From: Amphiura filiformis | Taxonomy: Eukaryota; Echinodermata; Ophiuroidea; Amphilepidida; Amphiuridae | Length of the DNA stretch: 64,000 nt | NCBI RefSeq assembly: GCF_039555335.1 | Contig: NC_092631.1 | Coordinates: forward strand, 3,165,001 to 3,229,000 | Reading direction: 5' to 3' | In this document: in pieces, positions 24,801-33,800 of the stretch | How positions within the stretch are numbered: the stretch's first letter is position 1 | Layout: each line of letters opens with the position of its first letter | Notes under the pieces: generated by a model | Databases searched by the model: none | Told to the model about the DNA's origin: nothing | Seen by the model: the letters and a program-made list of their open reading frames with translations, nothing else | Program-made: the position numbers and the translations under genes

Positions 24801-27800
24801 TTCAAAGCCAAAATTTTCAGAGGGTAACAAAAATCTTATAGCCCCGTGCCATTAGCGTTGCACGGAAGTCAATTATATTTTGTCATATAAACCTAAAAAA
24901 GGCCAATTATTCCACTTCTGTTTAGCTTCAATCATGGTAAATTTTTCTGGCGCTTCGAGCGAATTTGTACCATAAACTAATTTTGTCACTGAAAGGCTCT
25001 GGCTTCACTGTACTTCAAGGCATTTTCCAACCCACCCATGTTAAAAAGAAATCTACGCCATTGTCCATAGAGCAGGGTGGCAAGTCATTCCCCTACCTGT
25101 TCATTCGAGAGAAATGTTGTGACAATTTATGATTTGCATCTTCCTTTTGGTCTATTTTAGACCCAAACTTATAGCCAAACATTTTGGAACATTTAGTATT
25201 AAAATGCCAGATTGGATCGCGCTTCTCGCGCATTTATCTCGGCAAACTCATTCTCTGTGAGTAGATCTATGAGACGCCCATTGGAAATTCTTTTTTTTTT
25301 CATCTCAAACTTGAACACAATCACAAATCTCAAAAAGGAGAGTCATAATTCCATCCTTTCTATATTATGTAAATCATTAATATGAGTGCTATATGCAGCT
25401 CCTCTGATGCCTGTAATAAGCATAAAACTCATGAGCTGGATCAAAACACCGGGACTAAATTGACCAAATGTTGTAAAACGCCTATACATCTTCCTTTGGC
25501 ACAATTGTCCTCAATTGTGTTCATTTTAGCATTGAAACTGCAATTTTTCGCGCTTCGCGCGCACTTGTCCCGGTAATGTTCTCTTAGTAGCCCTTAGGAA
25601 TTTCGGCCCCTGGCTCGGTGACTCCGATCATGCCGATACATCCCTTTTGAATTTTTAGCATTGAAATAGCAAATTTCTGCGCGCTACGTGCGCACTTTTT
25701 CAAAAATTTCCCGGTAAAGGAATTATGGGGACAGCTTGGAAAAAACTTGGGTTACAGATGTGGGGAGGGGTGTCTTCTATTTGATGGGCCAGAGGTGGCA
25801 CTCATGTTGCGCAGGGACCAGCAAAAGGACATCACTCCTCAGACAACCAACCCCCTGTGAATGAATACACAAGTGAAAAGCAAAATTTTCCAACTTCGGA
25901 GGGAGAACATCCACCCTCAGACTTGTCAGATACCCCCTGCATATGGTTAAACAAGTGAAAAATGATGCATCAGATGGCTCCAATTTGGACCTTTATTAAT
26001 TTTGGCAAAATTGTACAATTATTTCGGAGGGAGGACATCCACGCTCAGACACCCCTTGGTGCATCGTTAAACAAGTAAAAACGATGCACCAAACGGGTTC
26101 AATTTGGACCTTCATTTAGCAAAGTTTTCCAACTTGGCAGGGGAACATCCCCTCAGACACCTTCCCCTGGTTCAACAAGTGAAAAATCATACCCCAGATG
26201 GCTTCAATTTGGAACTTCATTTGGCAAAATTGTCTAACTTCGGAGGGGGGATCCTCCTCAGACACTCCCCTGCTATTGGGTAAACAACTTTGAAATTATA
26301 CATCGAATGACTTCAATTTGGACCTTTAATTGGCAAAATTTTCCAACTTCGGAGGAGGGAAATATCTCCCTCAGACACCCCTCCAGCTTATGGATAAACA
26401 AGTAAAAAGTGATGCACCAAACGGTTTCAATTTGGACCTTCATTTGCAACATTTTATGAGGGGGGAACATCTCTCAGACACCCCGTGCCTGTGGATAAAC
26501 AAGTGAAAAATGATGCACAAAATGGCTTCAATTTGGACCATCATTCTGAGCAGACAACCTCCTACGTATAGATAAACAAGTGGCCGTTTTCTCTTCTCTT
26601 TAGAACACAAAATCAGTTTTGGTCCACGAATTGCTTCATTTGGGCCTTCATTTTCACTTTTTCTAAGTATAATTTTACAATATAATAGTGTCAAAATCGT
26701 CCTGTATCTTTTCTCCAGGGCGGCACAAACCATCTCAGCCCCCCGGGGTAAGGGCCTTCTAGATACGCCACTGACTTTGAATACGAAGAATGTCCTTCTG
26801 ATATCAAGTAATTTTGATGTTTTGAAATTGGCGACATAATACAAATTTTATGGCAAATTATTAAGAATTAATATTTTTGAATTTAACAGTCCTCAAAGTA
26901 AAAATTTACAAATCTAATGATATTTACTTAAAGTGTTTGTAGCTGGGAGGAAACGCCTAAAAAGTTAAGGTCTTTTTGGAAATAAAAATGCGTATATCTT
27001 CAATATGAAATGTCAAAATTTTCAAATGATCATTCGCTTTTCTTCCCAGATACATACACTTTAAGTACATATCATTAGATTTATAAATTGTACTTCGAGG
27101 ACTGTTAAATATGAAAAATTAAAAAAATATAAATTTTTAATAATCTGCCATAAAATTTGTATTATATTTATATATATATATATATTCAAAAAATTATTTG
27201 ATATCAGAAGGACTTTACTCACGTACAATGTCGCTATCCGAGCCCTTAAGTTACACGATCTGATCCCAATTGGTCTCATGTGATACGACCTGCAGCAATT
27301 ACTATCTCCATCATTATTGTATCATCATTCCTTTGTCATCATCAACAGGTCTTTGTACCGTACCAGGTGGTATATTTGGGACGTTCCTTGGAGGTTATCT
27401 ATCCAAAAGATGGCAGCTTAAAGTCCGAGGGATGCTTAAACTTTGCTGTGGCTCAATCGTCGTAGCTCTGATTGCAATGTCTGGTATTTTGTTGCGGTGT
27501 CCGCAGGAATATTTGGTTGGAGTCAACGTCGACTACAGTGGAAATGAGTAATTAATTTTTAATTGAATATTTGATTAGTTCTTAATTATTTATTAATTAG
27601 TCATTTTCATATGGCTATATAATGAAAGACATAGATTAAAAGACTAAGGGCAAAGGCGCGCCGTGATTGGTTGGCGACCTGCGCAGTACGACATTTTCTG
27701 TCTAGTTGTCAGAATTTTAGACGCGAACTAGTCTTTTTTTTTATCTCTGTCTTTCATTATAAAGTATACTGCGCACAAGAACTATTTCTTGAAGACACTA

Positions 27801-30800
27801 AAACTAAATTTTGAAAAAAATGTGTCAAAATATAGAGAAACTTGTTCTGCGTAATTTGGTGACAGAAATTTAAATTGGCTTTTCCCTCGGAGCATGCAGA
27901 TATTGAACACAATGGAGTGAGCGTTTATCGCTCAGGCAGTAATTAATGAGCCCGCAAGGCAGCGGAAACCCTTGAAGGAGGAAGCATCCAAATATGTCAA
28001 TCTATACTTTCATATGCGCGTATAGCTTAGTGGAATACAATAGCATCGTGCCTAATAAGGTATTAAAGTACGCAGGACAAAATTCTCCAATCGATCTCTT
28101 TTTTTAATGCCTTTAAGAAATTATTTCTGTTTTAAGTGTTTAGATACTTTTTGTCTAATATCTGATGTCAAGAAGATTGTAAATAATAATTTATAACAGT
28201 CATGTTTGAATTTTTATATAACAGTGCTTTAACTTATTTCATAATACCAGAATTGTCTCGGACAGAGTTCTTTCAAACGACTGTAATGCTAACTGTGAGT
28301 GTCCACGGACAGAATTTAATCCAATATGTGGTGATAATGGAATGGAGTACTTCGATCCCTGTTTTGCTGGCTGCACCGTTATGTCAGATGATGCACAGGT
28401 AGGTCTGGTACTATATTCATGCCTTTCGGTCTCCAGACGCCATGTTCCCGGAACCACCGCTAGGTGGCAGCACACGACTTAAGCTTTGAAGGAACACCTG
28501 AATTGCTTTCATATGCTCAGACCTGGTAATGCTCTGAGATGCCCGAGATATCTATGATTTAGCCACAATTTTGACATTGTAGCGCATGGAATGCCTTAGG
28601 ATGGTTTCAAAAGGGTTGGAAACGCTGATAAATATACGAAACAGCATAGATCTGGGCCAAAAAAGTGCATTTAATCAACAGCTCTACTAGACCCGTGACG
28701 TCTGCGCGACGTCACGGGTCTAGCCGGGTATAGCCCCCTTCATCTGGCCAGACGCCACCAACGGCATCTATCTCTAGTTCCGAAAAACTCTGGGTTCGAA
28801 AACAACTAAAACAGTAATAACCCATCTTTTGCAGGCAGTACCTCTTACACGTGGCAATAGCAAATTGTTCCAAAACAGTGCCCTACCATAAACAATAACT
28901 CATTCCTCAAAACAGTGCCCATAGCAATCAACGTCAAGTCAACATTCTATAGGTTATTTAAATTGTTATGTAAAAACATTCTAGAAACGCTCGTTTGCTC
29001 ATTTTGCCAACCAGAATACAGCAAAAAAGTAACGCCACATGATGGGGAAATACATTTCAAATTTCGGAGTAGTGATCCAAGAGATTGGGAGGTTCATGTT
29101 ATGAGTGTAAATGCTGATTGACACTCTTGGACGCCAAGTTAAGTTGATCATGCGCATTGTTGACTCTTGATCCTTAATTCCTATGGTAAATTCGTAAGCA
29201 GCCATTATTCCACAACTAATAACATAACTATATCGAAACAAAAATAATGTCCATAAATGTCCATTTTGCAAAACTAACGTTTTCTTGGTCATTCTTCTGT
29301 CTTCACACAGTCATTTGCCGAATGTTCTTGTTTAGAACTCACCAATACAAATTCAACATTAACCGCATCTTCTGGGAAATGTCCTAAGGATTGCGGTTAT
29401 CTGCCGTTGTTCCTGGTGACATTTGTAGTAGTGATGATATTCCATTTTATGTCGGGCGTTCCGGGTATTTCATGTCTTTTAAGGTAGATTTCGTGTTTTC
29501 TTTTTATCTTATTTATCAAATGAAAATGTAACGCTAGGAGGGTTTGACACGGGGCTTGACCTTGAAACCCTCTCCACGTCGAGTAACTCGATCTGCTGCC
29601 GTTGGGTTTGGTTATATTTCAAATCAAGTTTGTATTCGCCATAGAGGTGATGATGTAATAGGATTAACTACCATAGTACTAGGTTAAAACAAGTTTTGAA
29701 TATATCTCACTTCACGTTCACGCGCACGTTCACGTGGTACCTCTGCATTGAAACATAGGGAACAGGGATAAAGACCTGGATCGTAATTCTATATAATATT
29801 CATGTCATGCTGATCACTCGCACCTGTAAAATTAGTATCATTGAAAAGAGCGGTATTGTATTCAATCTATGATTGCAGACATTACACAGGTGATGTGTGC
29901 AACCTGCTTGTAGTGCAACGTGATGTATTCAAAACTTGTTTTAATCTATTGCTATGGCAGTTAATCTCCTGTTAAATTATCACTTCTATGGCGAATAGTA
30001 CCCTCACGTCAGGCGTGTAATGATTAAATGAATCAACATTATGCCGGGACAGTAGTTTTGTAGTTGTAACGTTTTTTAAAAAAAGTTAAAACTTTTTTTA
30101 ATTACCGACCCAATTGGCAGTGTCAAACACGTTTAGGTATAAATCTGGTTTGGGGGCACTAATATGTAAAATGTCCTGGTTGAATCTTAAAACATTTTGC
30201 GATTTCCATCGATTCCCCCAAGAATAAGCGGTCCTTCTAATCAAACATACCCGTGTGTTCTAAGTTCTTTAATTTTACACCATTATATGTATTTTACGTA
30301 CATCAGTGGTGTAGCCAGGATTTTTAGGTAGCTAAAAAGGGAACATAATGTGACAATAGCCAAAAAAGAGCCGGTGAAAACAGCCTAAAATTTAAAATAT
30401 CACGGCGCCCAGCATCCCACAGGGTGGCACAGGGTGGGCTGTACCCCTGGCTACGTCACTGAACCCATCTCAATAGCGATTCGCTAAGATTTGTTTGCCC
30501 TTTCATTACACATTATTTTACAAGAGTCAAATGTCATTACAGGTCTGTTCCAGAATCTCAGCGTTCTCTTGCACTGGGTGTACAATGGTTAATTCTGCGC
30601 TTGCTAGGTAAGCTCAAACTCCTTGCCATCTCTCGATATGTATCTCTTTTCCTCAGGTCTGAGTAATTAGACTCAAAGCTAAAGTGACCAAGGCCTTTGT
30701 CAGTGTTGGAGGACTCGGGACTCGGACTCGGACTCGAGTCCGGACTCGAGTCCTTTTTTCGAGGACTCGGACTCGGACTTGGACTCGGAAGCTAAGGACT

Positions 30801-33800
30801 TGGACTCGGACTCGGACTCGGACCCCAAGGACTCGGGGACTCGGCTTCGAGTCCTCCTCGAGTCCGGCAAAATAGGGTATTTTTCGTTCATTGTAAACTT
30901 CTTCTTATGCTTGATCAATGATCACATCACATGATTGATTTAAGTAATTTTACATGCAAATAAATTCAGTTTATAAATAAAAGTACAAGTACAACCAAAA
31001 AGCAAGATTGCTTTCAGTTATATCTTTAATTGGTTAAATGGATTTTAATCATAATCGTTTGTTTTGTACGGAAAGTCCAATCAACGGAAAGCCCAATCGG
31101 ACATTGTAACAGCATAACTGCTTGGTTAGGCGCAAGTCTAGAATATACATGAATAATAATTTGTGGGCAAAATAGGGCTTGATGAATTGAAATTTCAACA
31201 TTTTTGTGGAGGTCTGTGAACTAAAATTGGGCCATATTATAGGCTTTAAAGCTAACAAATTCAAAATGTTTCCAAATTTGAGCTAAAGAGCTACAATTTT
31301 TAGAGTGTTAGGCTCAATGAACTGGAGCATGATGCAAATGTGGGTCTCAAGGAACTACCAGAGAGCATGAAAAAGGGACCCTTGACAGCCACACATAGCC
31401 TACAAGTACCACCTTGTGTGAGTGACCCCCCCACTCCCGGAATAATACTGCATAGGCCTACAGCCAGATCCAACACCCTTTCGTTTGGCACCTGAAGTTT
31501 GGTAGTGACATCATATTTTGATTGTCATATTGCATCTTTTGCCTCTTTAAAACACAAGCCTTATAAGTTGGGGTGGGGAGTCTGTGAGTATAGTCTGATT
31601 GGGGGAAGGTAAAATTAGGGGCAAAATGCTCTAAAAAATGCTCTAAAATTGCTTAGAAAACAGTACGGAAACGCTTACATATTATTCAAATTTGCCTGCT
31701 CGCTGCGCTCGCAACATATATCCAAGGTTTGTAAATTGGGATCCCCAAAAATAGCATGTGCAAAGGGGTGCAAATTTTTTTGGCAGGCCGGGAGTGGGGG
31801 GGGCAAGCGATTTTTGGCAGGCTGAGAGGGGATATAGTTGGGTCCAGAATGGAAGTCCTGTTCTCGGTTTGAGTACAAGAAGTTTTGAAGGAGCTTTTTT
31901 ATTTATAGATTTGAGGACGCTGAATAAAATGAGAGGGGTCTGACCCATCGAAAAATGTGGGGAACTCTCGCTAGAGGGCGTTTTTCAAAATGGCCGCCAA
32001 AATCCCTTAAAAGCATCTCTTGCAATTTCACACCTTCCCGGGCTCCGCATAATTATTGCACAGCCCCAAAACTATACTAGGCATGCAAGGTGGGACTATT
32101 AAATTATGTATTTACAAGAAAATAATATAGAACTAAAATTCTGGTTAAATATAGGCCTATGTTGATAAAGTATTGGTCAAAACCTCAGGGCTTGAATTTG
32201 ATACATAAGGACTCGGACTCGGACTCGGACTCGAACATTGAGGACTCGGACTCGGACTCGGACATCAGAAATTGGCAAGGACTCGGACTCGGACTTGGAC
32301 TCGGACACCAAGGACTCGGACTAGGACTCGGACTCGGATGACGAGGACTCGACTACAACACTGGCCTTTGTTGATATTTTGATTAAGTTGCTCTTAAATG
32401 CCGCGATGTTTGCACATGGGTGTACAATGGCTTATTCTGCACTTACTAGGCAAGCTCAACCCCCTTGCCCTCTCCCTAAAGTGATCAAGGTCGATGTCGA
32501 TATTTTGTTTATAAGAATGCATACCTTTGGTAGATTCATTGTTGCTGTTATTATATTGTTGTTGTTGCTCTAGACTTCTCCGTAGCCCACTTGCCCATTT
32601 TGCATACTCTGGCTATTACATTTAAGCATAAAACACTGATTTGTATTAATTTGTGTGCAATTGATATATTTTCACATCTGATATTTTTCAGTCACCATAC
32701 TCCCTCTGTTTGTTAGCTTCCCAAGTGGACTACTTACTTTGGGTTGCGGTTTAGATTCTTTTAAGAAATTGACATAACTCTCCACAGAGTCCAGTGTTAA
32801 AACACTGGACTCTGTGGAGAGTTAGGTCAATTTCTGGCCTAACTAAAATTGGCCATGATGTAATGCATCTTTAAATTGATCTGGCTTGTGATTGGTCGTC
32901 CAGATCACGATATATATCCTCCGGGGACGTCCCATTACCATTAACTACATCGTACACAACAATCTATGGAAGTTGCGCCACCGTTTGTGGTGGCGCGAAA
33001 CTCTTAGTAATGCATGGACGTACATTTTAGCGCGTCATATTCTACCATGCTTAGTAATTGGATTGATAAACAAGTATGATTGACAGTGTGTTTTAGAGAC
33101 CAAAGTCCCGGGGTAAAGTTCTGCTTAGAAGTCAAAGTACATAGTCGGATTTTTTACGCGGGCTTTCGCGATCAAATCAGAATTGTTTAGTACTGAAGGG
33201 AGCCATTATAATTATGCAAGATATTTTGCATTCAATAACTTTTATTGTCACTAATCATCTAATTATATAAACTCTTTATGACCATTTTACTATTGAACAC
33301 TTTAATTTTAACATGTTTAATAAACATCAGTATAATTTTGAGTTCAACGGAATGCGTTCATCATGATTAAATAATAATAATATATATTTTTATCAAAATT
33401 CGACTATGGCATAGTCTACTGTTGCTCTGAAAAGGAGGGCTAACAAATAAAGAATTTTTCAATATTACATCAGATCATAATCCAAGTGAAATTATCTCAT
33501 GAATTGACTGTTACAGGTACCATACCAGGTCCCATAGTCTACGGCGCAACCTTGGATACATCGTGTCTTCTCTGGCAAGAGACCTGCGACGGTGACCAAG
33601 GATCATGCTTTCTTTACGACGCTAAAACCATCTCATGGAAGATGTTTCTTCTTGGGTTTGGGTTTCAATTCATAGCTCTTGTATTTTTCCTCATGGCTCT
33701 GTGGAGCTACCGTAGCCCTGATGATGTTGTTGAAGCTAAAGATAACGCAAATAAAACAATAGGAAATTCTGATTCAGATCTTACCGCAGATCATGCAGAT

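Noticed and set aside
28015-28105. tRNA-Ile-like stretch (TAGCTTAGTGG..CCTAATAAGG)
   Set aside because: The T-arm and acceptor stem cannot be formed; resemblance is limited to a few words.
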